Source of the DNA: Acridotheres tristis
Lineage: Eukaryota > Chordata > Aves > Passeriformes > Sturnidae
Assembly: GCA_037013685.1 (NCBI GenBank)
Contig: CM072919.1
Location: forward strand, 50,922,616-50,986,615
DNA: 64,000 bases
Direction of reading: 5' to 3'
Shown here: piece after piece, positions 46,733 through 60,141 of the stretch
Numbering within the stretch: the first letter of the stretch is position 1
How the letters are laid out: each line of letters opens with the position of its first letter
Program-made: the position numbers and the translations under genes
The notes under the pieces: generated by a model
Told to the model about the DNA's origin: nothing
What the model saw: only the letters and a program-made list of their open reading frames with translations
The model's database searches: none

Positions 46733-47518
46733 GTGTGAGCTAGTGCATGTCTCATAAAATATCCTTGATAAGGATATAAGTCTTTTTTGTGCTGGAGTTG
46801 GTGCTAAACTGGGAGTAAGTTCTTGAGGATAACAGAAGTACACCAGCTAAGGCAAATACTGGGAAGTCACATCGAAGCGTGTGGTTATTTTTATCATAGC
46901 AATTGTGGAGAAAATAAATAGCATAATCACTGAAAGTATTCTTGTTCAGCCGGCTGTAATTTTGATCTGACTTTTTCGAAAGTAGTACAGTTTTTGCAGA
47001 CTTTTAACTATAGGCAGGTTTAGGTAGTGTATATGCCTACTGTAGTTTATATGAAAGTTATAAACAAAGTCTTCTTGATGTAAGCACAGAACTTCTCTAG
47101 CACTGAACAAAGATTTGGGTGCTGCCTCTTTCACTGTACCTACCATCTGTCTTGGGTGTGTCTTCTCAGTGCCTGCTTCCAAGACACTAATTCAGATTTA
47201 AATTATTTTTTTTCATCCAGTATATTAACAAGAAATGTTAAAAAGCATACAGAGAAACAGAAACACTTCAGGAGATTTTCTCAGCCACTCATAATTGAAT
47301 AAAGATACTACTTCATTAGCAGCTGATATTCAGCAATAGATGCTTAAACATGGCTCATGCAACTCACCGGATAAATGAAAGGCAGTCTGTTACCACAGAG
47401 TAGAGTATTAAATGACTGGGACTAGCCTCACTGACTTTGCTAAATCTTTATGTTCACTCAGACTTCTTTCAGCCTACGTGTGTCTGTTTACCTATCTATC
47501 TATCTATCTATCTATCTG

Positions 47519-47578
<60 letters not shown>

Positions 47579-49223
47579 ATCTATCTATCTTTCTCTCTCC
47601 CATGCGTTTAAGTGCATTTAAATTAAAATGTTATGTTCTTTAGACTTCTTACACCTTGCTTTTCCATACAAAACATAGTCAATATTGACTATCTGATTCA
47701 ATTAGGGAGTCCCTGAAAAGGTTGAGCTTCTCTTAAAATACTGCATTTTTAGAACCAACATTTTAATTGACAGGTTTAATGGTTTTGTTATTTTATTAAA
47801 ATTGTATTACATTGTGGTGACTCATGCAGTTTTCTCGTTGTATCTTCAAAAGCTGGACAATTGCTTCTCTGAAGTAAAAACTGAATTTTGCAGGTTTTCA
47901 TGGACTTCCCAAAGATTTTGCTTGTGTTTACATTTTATCTTACATGTATTCACAGAATTCTGAAAGCTTCAACACCTGTGAAAAGGGAGGTTGGTCTCTT
48001 TGAAGTGTTGCAGCCTTTCAGTGAGAATTAATTTTCTCAAATCACTCTTGTTGGTTGTATACACCATTAAGGAAATATATGCCCACATTCTCCATTAGTG
48101 ATTTCATGTGTATGAGGTTTCTGGGTTGGTCATTTGGTATTTTATTATGGTTTCCTGCATCAAAAATAACAGAATTATTAGGAAACAGAGCTCAGAAATA
48201 AATTTATGGGATGTACATTTGTGAGTAATTTATGCCAGTATTCCTGCATTCACTTCAGTGTTAGAAAAGAATTAAAAATTTTGTTGGGCTTGTTTTAATT
48301 GATAGTTTATTGAAAAGATTTATATTATTTTAATTGCTTGATATTTCTTTAAAGGTGTATGATTTGAGGCTTTTTGTTTGTGTGTGTTAAAACCATGGTT
48401 GACCATACCTATTCCCATTTAGCAAACCAGTTTCCAGATCAGTGGTCAGTCATTTGCTTCTTCTCTCTCTGAGAACAAAACTGGTTTTCAGCAGCTCAGG
48501 TCACATCCAATACTAAGAACAAATCTACAGAAACAAAATCACTATGGAAGGAGTAAAAGATGGTGAGTAGTCAGGGTCTTCACCTTGTTCTGACATTGTA
48601 GTGCAGAGAAGAAAGATGGTTGTGTTTGAGTAGGAGGTTGATAATGTTTATTATCCCTGTTGTTTATTATGAGGAGTTAACCTCTAGCAGTGTGACTGAC
48701 ACAGGCAACACCTCAGTAAGTGTGCAGTTGCTCTGCTTGCCATATGAACACAGTTATTTCCTTAAATTGGTTTCACACCTCCCTATAAAGACCTCCTGTA
48801 ACATCTTTGAAAGCAATTTTGTCAAAGTGATGCTAGCCAGAATATTTCTACTTATGTGTTGTTTACTTCTTTCTGTAGCACTCTGTCTTCTCTGCATAGG
48901 AAAAAAATAATCTTGTGTTTTTAAAAATTAGTGTATGAGTTCTGAAAGCAGAAATCAGTCTGCATGTAAATGGCTCTGCCTGCATGAAAGAGTTTGATAT
49001 ATAATGAATCAATTATAATGGCTTTTTGATGAACAAACCATAGGTCATCAGTGTACTATAGCTTGGAGGGAGAGGAATCTCTTCTTTCTAACATACATGA
49101 AAAGTGCCTAATCCAAATCTTACAGTACTGAACTGACATCTTGTGTGAGTCAATGTCTGAAATGTTTCTGTGTTTGTCATCTGATGCAAAAGCAGTTCAG
49201 GTAGTTCATGAGTAATGAGCCAG
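46733..49223. other. Intronic stretch without gene
   Basis: AT-rich. The TATC microsatellite at 47492-47591 is the only clear feature. The Tyr/Leu/Ser-rich frame 47437-47643 is its translation. Confidence 0.6.
47492..47591. repeat. (TATC)n microsatellite, about 100 bp
   Basis: About 24 TATC units, interrupted once by CTGTC (47516-47520) and once by TAATC (47577-47581), then decaying into TTTCTCTCTCC. Confidence 0.97.
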
Positions 49224-49815
49224 CAGTGTGTGGCTGCAGCCCAGAAACCCAAATGAGTCCTGCCTTTCTCTGCTCTGCTCTGGTGAGACCCCACCTGCAG
49301 GGCTGCATCCAGCTCTGGGCTCCCAGCACAGGGATGACATGGATGGACCTGTTGGAGCAAGTCCAGAGAAGGGCATGGGGTTGGTAAGAGGACTGGAGCA
49401 CTTTCCTTATGAAGACAGACTGAGGAAGTTGGCTCTGTTCTGCCTGGAGAAGAGGAGGTTGTGAGGAGACCTCACAGCAGCCTCAGTATCTGAACGGGGC
49501 CTGCAGGGAAGGTGGAGAGGGACTCTTCATAAGAGACTGCAGTGACAGGACAAGGAATAATGGGTACCAACTGAAAGAGGGGAAGTATTGATATGATATT
49601 AGGAAGCAATTCTTTACTGTGAGAATGGTGAAGCTTTGAAACAGGGTGTTCTGGAGGTTATGGATTCCCCAACCCCAGGAGTGTTCAAACCTAGGTTGGA
49701 TGGGACTTTGAGCAACCTGGTCTAGCGGAATGTATCCCTTCTCATGACAGGGAGATTGGGACTAGACGATCTTTATGGTCCAGTCCATACCCTTAAACAT
49801 TCTATGATTCTAAGA
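49224..49815 (+). mobile_element. CR1 LINE 3' end, plus strand, with intact tail
   Basis: The usual order: GGCTGCAGCCCAGAAACCCA, a short internal deletion, TGCTCTGGTGAGACCCCACC, CAGCTCTGGGCTCCCAGCAC, GGACCTGTTGGAGCAAGTCC, CTGAGGAAGTTGGCTCTGTT, TGAGCAACCTGGTCTAGCGG and the tail ATTCTATGATTCTAAG. The last is the ATTCTATG-type 8-mer that ends CR1 copies. The plus frame 49228-49464 covers only part and is broken by TGA after EKRRL. Confidence 0.94.
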
Positions 49816-51632
49816 TAATACAAAAAAACTTAAAAATATAATGAACTCGTTTACATCTTACTTTAGTAATCATTCATTAATTCAGACAAGAGACTTAAAT
49901 TGTGATTGGATAGATTGCTAAATGTATACAATCTATTTATTTGAATAAGACACTTCTTGCATCTGAAACACTCTTTATAGAGTATAAAGAGTATTTCCAC
50001 TTCCAGATTGCCTCCCTCATTTGCATTTATTATGGCATGGAACTGCTGAAGAGAAATTGGGTTAGGAAGATCTGTGGAATTACTTAGCTTCATCACCTGT
50101 TGGGAGGTGTTGTCAGTCAAAGCCTGGAGTGGAAGAGATAACTGGGTTTGGGAGAAGCAGGAAAGTTTGTAGTTACAAAGTTCTCATGCAAAGGCAATTT
50201 TGTTACGAATTGTTAATTAAATGAACAAGAAAATAGAATATAATGTTCATTATCTAAATCAATTTCTTGGAAATGTAAATAATTATAGAGTTCATATTAA
50301 TGGCATTTCTTAGTGAAATTAGTGCGTATTGACTCACTTAGGATGCATTTAAATTCTGTCATCCTAAATTAGTTTTCAGAAAGTATTTTGAACACGTATA
50401 TTTCATCGTAAGTTGTCAGTTGAAGGAATAGTACTCAAGATTGTAGTCAAGGTCCTCCAGAGCTGCATTCTTGCTGCACCATGGTGGGGAATTCACATTA
50501 TTTCTAGATTCCTCTGTGAGTTTTTTACTTTCACTGTATATTCTAGAGATGGTTGTCTTATGAATGTTTTATATTCTGGCCTTGGATGCTGAATACTCCT
50601 CTGGTGAAAATCGATTTACACAGGAAAAATCAAATCCAGAATAGTTTTCTTGAATTCTATTTGCAGTGAATGAAATCTACAAGATTTGTTGAAAGCTTCT
50701 TGTTCTGGGAAAATTTGCCCTCAGGCTCTTGTATAAAAGGTCATCATCATGCAGTGAAGAGTGCAGCATGATTCTGTAACGTTGTGAAAAACACCTTAGC
50801 ACTGTTGCTACAATATTTATAAGGGAAAGCATATTTAGAGATTAAAGAATTAGAATGTTTAAATTTTTTTTTAATAATACAAAGTCAACGAATACAATAT
50901 CTTGATTTTGCTCAGTGGGATTTAATCACAGTAATAAACAATTACCATTAAATGCTTGGCATAAATAAAATGTAGCAAAATAATGGTCTTGTAAGGTAAA
51001 GTAGGCACAGGTGATTTTAGTCTAGAAGCTGTATATCAATCCAGTTTGTTTTCATTATTTAGAAGCCTCCTGAAAATGTTTTATTTTTAAACAGTAAAAC
51101 AGATTACTTTAATGCACTCTGAGACCAGTTCACATTAGCGAGAAATGTGAATGTATCATCCCATTCTGACCTTCTGATTTCTTAAGAGATTCAGAAATAA
51201 TCCAGAATTCCAAGACTGAATTTCAGCTGCATCATTAGCCTTTTATTTTGCCCTGCAGTTTACTTTAGCAAGTAGTCAAAGCATAGACCAAAAACTGATT
51301 AAAAAACAGCACATAAATGCACTTCTCATAAATATATGTCTGAATCAGATAAACTTAAAACTGTACTTTTGCAGAAGAAAACCTAGATACAATAAAGGCA
51401 TTTGGGTATCCAGCAGACCACCACCAAGAATATAAATTACTTATTTGCTTGTTTGAGATGGACAGCTCAATATAACAGCACTGAAGGCGTGTGAATGTTA
51501 TGGAGTTATATCCTGCTCACATCTTTTGGTGAAGTACCATAATACTGAGGACTCAACATGTATGTCTCACAGTGTGATCTCTGCATTTACAGAATTTGCT
51601 TCTTTATTTGTTTGCATTTTTGGGTTTTTTGG
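49816..51632. other. Intronic stretch without gene
   Basis: AT-rich unique-looking sequence. No repeat or coding signature seen. Confidence 0.6.
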
Positions 51633-52224
51633 TGTTATGATTTAACCCCAGCCAGCTTTTAAGCCCCACACAGCTGCCTGCTCATTCCCTCACTAGTGGG
51701 ATTTGTGAGAGAAATGGAAGAGTAAAAATGAGAAAACTTAGGTATTGTGGCAAAGACAGTTTAATAGGAAAAGCAAAAGCCTTAAATATAAACAAAGCAA
51801 ATCAATGCATTCATTCCTCCCTTCCAGTGCATAGACAGGTGTTCAGCCATCCTCAAAAAATCAGGACTCTGTCATGTGTAATGGTGGCTTAGGAAGACAA
51901 ACACAATTACTCCCAAGGTCATTCCTCTTCCATTGTCCCCCATGAGCTTTATATACTGAGCATGATGCTGTATGGTCTGGAACATCCCTGTGGTCACTTG
52001 GAGTCAGCTGTCCTGGCTGTGTCTCCTCCCAGATTCTTGTGCACGCCCAGTCTCCTCACTGGTAGAGCTGTATAAGAAGCAGGCATTGACACTATGATAG
52101 CACTACTCAGTAATATCAAAAGCATCTCTCTGTTATCAACTCTGTTTTCAGCACAAATCCAAAACACAATCTCATACCAGCCACTGTGAGGAAAATTAAG
52201 TCTATCCTGTCCAAAAGCAGCACA
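51633..52224 (-). mobile_element. Avian ERV LTR, minus orientation
   Basis: About 590 bp with many blocks known from an abundant avian LTR: AACCCCAGCCAGCTTTTAAG, GAGAAATGGAAGAGTAAAAA, AGACAGTTTAATAGGAAAAG, GGTGTTCAGCCATCCTC, ATACTGAGCATGATGCTGTA, GTCAGCTGTCCTGGCTGTGT and TTTTCAGCACAAATCCAAAA. Minus orientation follows from the reverse strand: a TATATAAAG box at 51947-51955 and, 182 bp further on, ATTAAA at 51760-51765 as poly-A signal. Ends look like TG at 51633 and CA at about 52222-52224, but no clear target duplication was found. No internal region is attached. Confidence 0.82.
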
Positions 52225-55200
52225 AAGATTTTGCTAAGGTTCCCCCCTCCATGCCCCTTATTTTTTTAGACAAAAAAAAAGGGAAGGCTACTTATTCAAC
52301 ACTAGACTGTTTACAGTTTTTCCCCTCTTAATTTTACTTTAGCATACAGTGTGGGATTTTATTGGACATAAATAACAAGGCATACAGTTAGTCGTGTAGG
52401 TAATTGGTAGCCTCATATTCCTATTTTTGCGCTAGAAGCTAAGTTGCTTCAGCGGAATATCAGCAGCAAGGACTAAGAGCACAGGCTGTGGGAAAATAGT
52501 GCCATGCTCTAATTCAGCTTCTTTCTGAATATCTCTATTATGTAATCTGATGCTCAGTGTTGTATTTTTACCTTGATCTTTTTCCAAGAAATTATTAACA
52601 GATAAAAGCAATTATATGATCCATAGTAATGTTTTCTTCGTAAATCTATGCTCAGCTGCTCTTGGTTTCATTTTCTCTTACCTTTAGATTATCAGAAGGG
52701 CATGAATACTGAAACATGTTCAGGTAAAACCCCAGAACAGTATTTCGAATAAATGCACATGGCGTGACTGCATTATTTCTTAAAATAGCTACAGTGTTTT
52801 GCAGAACCTGTGTCATGTGTCTCTGTTCAGGCATTTCCCACATACTTCCATCACATGAAGTGTGCACCCTGTTTGAAGTTTAGTCTTCTAATACTGGAGC
52901 AAATTTCTTGACATAAGGAAGCGTTTTGTTAGATAGAATAACCAGGTTAAGGAAAGAAAATATTAAATAGCTAAGTTCATAATAGTAGAATAGCTAATGC
53001 TCTAACAAAGTTTTATTTTTGTCATTCCTTCTACCATTCCTGTGGTCTTCTGGTTGGATTGAAATCCAGTTTTAATTTATATTTGTAAAAAAAAATGTTT
53101 ATGGTATAATTTCTTGATTATTAAAGCATATTTAATAGTAAGTGATATTTTACATATTTGCATGCTGATTCCATTATTTTATTTATTGAATTTTATGGGG
53201 TTTTCTGTATGTGTGGTTGTTGTTTTTTAAAGGCTCTAGTGTTCACTTGTTATCTTGACAGGGATCTTGTGAGAGCATGAATAGAAAAGTCTATGAAGTA
53301 AAGTTCACTAATGACAAATAAACATAGCTTGTACAACTTTAGTCATAAACACCAAATGGGTTTATGGCTTAAGGTAAAGAATGATAAATGGAATATGCTA
53401 AATAAAATCCTGAATAGGAACACTTGCCCAATATCTGTAGGCTATCTGTGAAACAGAAAAGTTAAAGCTTCATACTTTTATGCATTAGCCTGTGGAAACA
53501 ATTTCACTTCTGAAATGCTTCAAGAACATTTGAGTATAATGGGCTTTGTACTGCCTGCCTTGGCTGTACCCTGTAGAGAGCACTCAGCCCATTCAGCTTG
53601 AACTCCATTTTATCTAGCGCTTATCCATTTATTTTATCCTGACCTTGGGCATAAAATATATGCACTTTTTATGCTCCATGCTTTTTGTGGAGAAAGAGGA
53701 ATAGCATTACCCATCGATCACCATTATGAATGATATAGCTTAAAACAAACACAGGTCAGAGACAGATATGTTAAGAGTAGTTTTGTATTGATTCCATCAC
53801 AACACTGTGTTAAAAGGGGAAAAAAAAATCATCAGAGTATAAATGATGAAAAGAGATTTGGAAAACAACAACAGCTATGAAGTAAACTTAAGAGCTTTAC
53901 TTTGGGGTTATTATGGGCAAGAAAACCCAAAATCATTTTGTTGCTATTATTAATACAATCTACCTCCCCCTAATATATTTATTGTCATAGCTTAGACTCT
54001 GCAGTGTGCTACAGCAATAAGGTCTGTGTGTTTTACTGCTGCATTTTTTCCTGTTGAAAGCTTTTTTATTAAAAGAACCTTACACCGATTAGATCCTTTA
54101 ATCTATATTTAGCTCTAGTGTTGAAATATTTATACCATACTTCTTGCTATAGGCACTTTTTATTTGTTTGTTACTCCAATCCACTTTCAGAACACTGTCT
54201 TTCACTACAACAAAATTATATATCTTGTCAGGATCTGTGACATTGGAACTAATGGTAGAAGTTTTAACAAGCCTACCTGAATTACAGTATGCATCTCTAT
54301 TGTAATGTACATGAAGAAAAAGATACTGTCCTTTGTCAGTGGATTTCCATTGAGGAAATAATGATTTAAATAATATTACTGACAGAGGAGAATTGTTTTA
54401 CACTGTGAGACTTCTCTTTGGAAACAAGAAAACTTAGGAACTTTGGGCCTTAAGTGGAAAGATATTATGAAATATATGTCAGCTTATCAGAGGAAAAGGC
54501 AAAAAAATGTGGAATTTGACAAATTTGTGATAATAGCTTTATGGTCTGTTTACTTACTAAAGTAGAAACCTGGAACTGTTAAGTCAGAGACAGATATTCA
54601 TAACAGCCTTATTTTGCCAGAGGTCAAAATTTTATTTTCCGTTTTCTAAGCAGTTTTCTCATGTAAAACTCTTGAGTGTTCAGAATTAATTGAGTGATTC
54701 TTTGGCGTTGCCATCCTCAATTCTTATATTTTGCCCCATGATTTTTATGGTGTTTATTTCAGTTTATAAATCAGTGCTTCCTGTTCCTGATAATGAAGGT
54801 GCAGAGGCAGGGAGGTTCTATTAACACAGCAGCTCCTGTGAGGACTAGGGGACATGAAAAAGCTTCTTTCTGTTCAGCTGTGGACCAGCTGGTCAGAGGA
54901 ACTGCTAGACCTGGATGTTCTTGGTGCTGGAGGCCATCTTTCCACTTACTTCCATTGTCTAGAGAAATTGCACATGTAATGCAGCAGTCATCTGTTGGTG
55001 AGAATCTGTCTGGTAAAAAGTGATTTAGATGTGTCTGTTTCGGTGCTAACTTGTATAGTAGTTGAAAGCCTTCCTGTTGGGTTTCCATATTACCAATTTC
55101 CTACTGTAGGAAAAGACATGGTAAAAAAGTAGAAAAGTTTAAGGTTAAATTTATTGGTTTTTTTTTTCCTGTAGCTTACTATCACATTATGCTGGTAATA

Positions 55201-55985
55201 ACAATTACATATTTCTTTACACCCTCAGGTCTTTTTTAAGTATTCACCTATGGACCTTCATTCATTATTATCTATGGAATGCTTAAAATTTTTGGTGGAA
55301 CCTAAATTAATAATTATGATACTGCATTGGTGAAGTGACTCTGTCATTTAATATTTTTTTTGGTCAATTTGCTATTTAAAACAAAGCTAGGAAAACCAAT
55401 AATTTTAATATACTGGCATATACTACAGATGAAAGATGGTGTGGTTTTTTTCCTCTGGACCTTTTTTGGTTAGGACTATTTTATCACACACAAAGCAGTT
55501 TTGGAAAAGTAAGGTGTTCTGCAATTGTAGGAATTACTCTGAAAGGGCCATTATGCTTAGCAATTTTTTTTAATAGAAATTGCATGAGATTTTATTTTTA
55601 ATAAAAGAGGCATTTTTTTTATGTAAATGTTTTGATATTTATAGTATGGATAAGCCACAGGAAATTCAGGGATGGATTTGGCAGGCAGCCTTCATCTCAT
55701 TTGTTTTCTCTTTGAAGAGTGATACTACCTACGTGGTTACTTTTATTAAGCAGCTGTTAATGAGAATAAAATTTTATTTGCATGACTTACGTTCTTGAAG
55801 CATCTTTTGGTAATGCGCTATTGTTACTATTTACTTAAAAATCTTTCACGTTTTGAACAATATACCATCATTGATTAACAGCATCTTTGTAAAACAGAGT
55901 CAGGAATAATAGACTTTCTTGCATGGAGAAATAGAAAAGGTGGTATACAGTTGTGCAGTGAATTAGTTGCAGATGCAGCGACTCA
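52225..55985. other. Intronic stretch without gene
   Basis: AT-rich. Minus frame 54771-55088 (105 codons) and plus frame 54793-55023 overlap in a slightly GC-richer patch and match nothing known. No repeat recognised. Confidence 0.55.
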
Positions 55986-56165
55986 GTTCTCCCGAGGCCA
56001 CAGGTTTTAAAGCCATAAGGGACTAGTAAGACTATTTAGTCTGGCCTGCTGTATAATAGAGGCCACAGGACTTCCCTGAGTTAGTTCCTACTTCATTGTC
56101 TTATGCTTTTGAGTAAAAGTATCACCTGAGTTTTGAATTTCCTGAATTAAATGCCTGGTGCTGTT
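55986..56165 (-). mobile_element. Ancient CR1/L3-like 3' tail
   Basis: On the plus strand: AGGGACTAGTAAGACTATTT, AGTCTGGCCTGCTGTATAAT, AGAGGCCACAGGACTTCCCT and GAGTTAGTTCCTACTTCA. This order resembles the reversed tail of old amniote CR1/L3 LINEs, which reads roughly 'detected region, associated counts, CACAGGCCA...CTTCC'. Limits are approximate. Confidence 0.5.
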
Positions 56166-59100
56166 CCATGGGACTGTTCAGACTTCTTAGCTAAGATTTG
56201 GTCACGTATATGCTTTCAGCCAGGATTTGTACAGACTTCAGCAGAAACTGAATTTCCACAGGGATATGCGTCCACCTCCTTTGTAGTTACATAGAGACCA
56301 CATTTGAAGCCAGTACTGGGTCATGAAAGAGTTGATGAAATCTGTTTGAACTTGGTCATGTTACAGAAAAATACAGTACCCTACATTGCTTAATAACTGC
56401 TTCATCTCTTCTGAATCTTCAGCTGCTACCTTCTAGAGCATAGTTTACCTGTTCACTCTCTGTCAACTTCTGTGTGCTATCAGTCCTTTTCTCTCCCAGA
56501 CATCCCTGTCTGGGAATTCAAGCCAGACTTCTGAAAGAGCACAGATCAGCAAGAGACAAAAATACCCCTCACAGGTTTTATGCATACTTGTTTTGTATGC
56601 AGCTGAATCTTGCCACTGTGATTTGCACCTTCACAGTGACAGGAATCAGTAAAGTATTTTTCTGAGTGATGCCTGGTCATGGATGCACGGCATTTTATGC
56701 AAAGAAAATAAATATGCATAGTATTCTTGTTTGTGTAAAACGAACTTAAAAAGAAATTGTTTAATTTTTCACTTTTTTGTCAGTGGCACTTTGGAAAGAA
56801 GACAAACCACTCCAAACACACTTCCCGCTGCCACTTTAAAATAAAAAAAATTTATGTGTTGTAAAATGTCTGGAATTCTGCCTGCCACATTTTGATGTGG
56901 GAATGGTCATAGTCAAAAAATTCAAAAGGGAAAAAAAAAAGTGTCCAAAATTGATGACTTATCTCATAGGTATAAAATTTGAATGGCAGATTTTATTCTG
57001 CTTGAAGATAACACACAAAGCATTTCACATTCTATATAAAAAACTTTGAGCTCATTAAATCCTTGGGGTCTAGTATTCAAAGTGGCTTTTTAAAGTTGTT
57101 AGTGAGGCGAAGTTTTGTGGTATTTGCTACCTGTAACAGGGATGTAAAAAAATACAATTAACATGAAGAAAATTATTTTAGGAAAAGTAAAACAATGACT
57201 GTGGAGTCGTAGGGGAAAAGTAAATACAGAAACCATTGGAGACAGCAAACATTCATCTGTGTGTAGCTCGACATGTACACATGCATGAACATTCTTTGTA
57301 CTTCTTGTATGGAGTCTGAGTTCTGATCTGGGCACCTCCACTGGCAGGGAGAACTTAAGGGATGCTTGTTCTTTGCATCTAGTCAGCACATGGCTAAAAG
57401 CAAAACCTCAAGTGTTCCCTCACAAAAGCTTGGTTTGTGGATGCAGAGACAATACAGGTATACTCAATCTGTAGTTAGTAAGAAGGCATCTAGTCTGTCT
57501 GAGAGACAATATAAAGAGTAATCTAGTCAATCATCTTGCCTTCTTCAACAGCTAGTAATATTCTTCAACTCACAAATTAATACCTTTCATTATGAACTTC
57601 ATTAATGGCTGAATAAAGTCTCTATTCTATTTTGCTTTGTGGGAATATCTTGTTAATTAAGCAAAGCTGATCTGTTTATAAATAAATGTAATAAGGAAAA
57701 GCTTCCAGGAAATTGCAACTACAAATACTACACTACCAACTTACATTTAATTGATCTACTTCTTCCTTTGTTTGGTGTACTGAAATCTGTAAAGATTGTG
57801 TTTTGTATCACAAGTAGAGATTTTTGCCTAAGGGAAAGAAGAAATAATGTGAGGAAATAAGGCAGGTTTGAATATATCCTAAAGCACGTTGTCTTTCCTA
57901 TTGTGTAACTTCTATTGCTGCCTTGTAAAGGAGAATGCTTTCAGTGCTCTTAAGAATGTTCAAATTTCCGACTAAATAAATCCAGTCACCTCAACAGAAT
58001 CTTTTCTGAATGTATTCATCACTTTTCACTGATTGTTGGTGAAGTTAAACAGGGTGTCAGGTAATATATTACTAAGGTACAATCTCAAACTTCTAATGCA
58101 GCCTTAAAAAGAACAAAACACCAAACCTGACAAAAAGTTCTAATCTTACTGACATTGTATTGAAGCAAGTTCCTCACAAGATATAGAAAAACCTGGTAAC
58201 AAAATGGAAGTGGGGAACAGATCAATTTCAAAAGCTGCTTGTTCTAATTATTGTTAATTTGGTAAGGGGGTATAACTATTGAACTGAATGATCAAGAGTT
58301 AGTATGTACTTCATTTTGCAGTCATATTGCAGTTTCTAACAAACAGGTGTCCAGTTGACAGAAGCTGCAGTCCTGGTGGAACAGTGTCAAATCTAATTCT
58401 TGTTAGCTGTCTCTCCAAAGAGACAGGTGATCAAATACATGCACAGTCTAAGCTGCCATCTCATCCACTGCTTTCTCAGAGCAGCACTGAAGACCCATTG
58501 ACAGGGAAATGTAACAAAGCTCTCAGTATAGAGTACACTGATGTGTGGAATGAAAAACTCCTTTTAGGGCATTAATTTGAAAATGGAGTCTTCTTCAATG
58601 AGCTAAACAGCCTTGCCAGTAACTTTTCAGTCTCCAGATGCTATGTTAAGGTGAAGTGTATTGTCTCTTAAAAACTGAGAAATTAAGATGGTGATAGTTT
58701 GTCCTTTGCTTGTTGAACAAGTCAGTGGTGAGACCAAAAATGTAAGCAAGATTAAACAAGCAGCCTGTTCTGACCATTCTATTTAAGGGATATTAATTTT
58801 TCATAAATCAGGTTCCTGATATGTACCTCACCAAATTATCATTTCTATATTGCAAACAATGGAGTGTATTGTTAACTCAGACCAATCTACCCACTTACTC
58901 CTTATTACAAGTTTATTCCTTTGTTGCCTTACCTGCACCCAGAAAGATAACAATATCAAAAGGTGTGACAAAATGTTTTACTTCCTTGTGCTATGCAAAT
59001 ACCATAGTCTGATTCAAAACATACCTTCTAACTAGGAGTATAAAATTAAATACAAAATGTACAAAAACTAAATGCAAGCATAGTTTCATAGAAGTTGCAT

Positions 59101-60141
59101 ATGATTAAATGTATCTGGAATAAACAGCTGGAATAGGTCAATTGAATTCAGAGGAATTTAGTCTGTGGTAGTTGCCAACTCTTTATTAAGGAAGAGCCTG
59201 GACTAACTAGCAGAAACTTTACTGCTCCTGAAACATCACCAGTAAAGAAAACAGACACTGCTTTGCAGCCTTAGAACCAAAATACTTGAAAGAATGTATG
59301 TTTTTTAGCTACAGTCACTCTATGCTATGCATAAAATCAAGAGAATTATTTCATAATTCATTTCATAGAACTTTCTAGAGCCCCAGGTCTTTGCAAAACT
59401 TAATGTGATTTAGTTTGTGTGTGGCTAAAGACATTTTGAGGGGACTTCAGTTTGGTTCTCCTCTGTTAATCATCTCCGTGGGGCGACAGCAGTCAATTGA
59501 CTATCAGTTCACTGTCACCCACAGGGTTGCTATTATCTGTGTCAGCCACACATCACGGTGTTGCAGTTTAACAGATTTTAAAGTTTGTGGTGCACTTTAG
59601 AGGCAAGGATTTAGAAATGCAGTAAGATGCTGAATAGCGTAAGCCTTCTGCCAAGCAAGTATTTTCATTTCAGACACAAAATAAATTTTATTCAATCCTG
59701 CCTGATACTTGCAATTGACAGTTCCAGTAATAGTCCCTTTTAATCCTGCATATGTTTTCGATTTTACCTGAAAAACCTGAATTTCTTTAAATGAATGACA
59801 GATTCATTTAAAGAAGGGCAGCAGAATGTTGAATCTGCAGTCTACTGTTGAATAGCAGAAGTATTTATTTACTTTTAGAAGAGTACATGTAGGATTGTGA
59901 ATATATTAATGGAAGGATTTTTCCATTGATGAGAACATAGGTCTTGTAAAGTTAGGGCTTCGACAGTTTATTGTCAGTCATGCTACTAAACCACCATGTA
60001 ATTACTCAGGAATCATAAAACTGCATTTTATTGACATTGTATTTTCTGTAAAACAGAGATTTACAAAATGTATTTTATGTAATTTCTTAATACATAGTTA
60101 TTAGCTACCACCAAATTAAAAGCTAGTTAGTAAATTTAAAA
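56166..60141. other. Intronic stretch without gene
   Basis: AT-rich. It contains the perfect 14-bp hairpin at 59783-59815. No repeat or coding signature otherwise. Confidence 0.55.
59783..59815. repeat. Perfect 14-bp inverted repeat, 5-base loop
   Basis: TTCTTTAAATGAAT (59783-59796) and ATTCATTTAAAGAA (59802-59815) are exact reverse complements around GACAG. It is the longest perfect short-loop hairpin I noticed in the window. Confidence 0.95.

Noticed and set aside
47492..47591. Regular array that might suggest CRISPR
   Set aside because: Four-base microsatellite in a vertebrate intron, without spacers.
47437..47643. Tyr-Leu-Ser-Ile repeat protein
   Set aside because: Translation of the TATC microsatellite.
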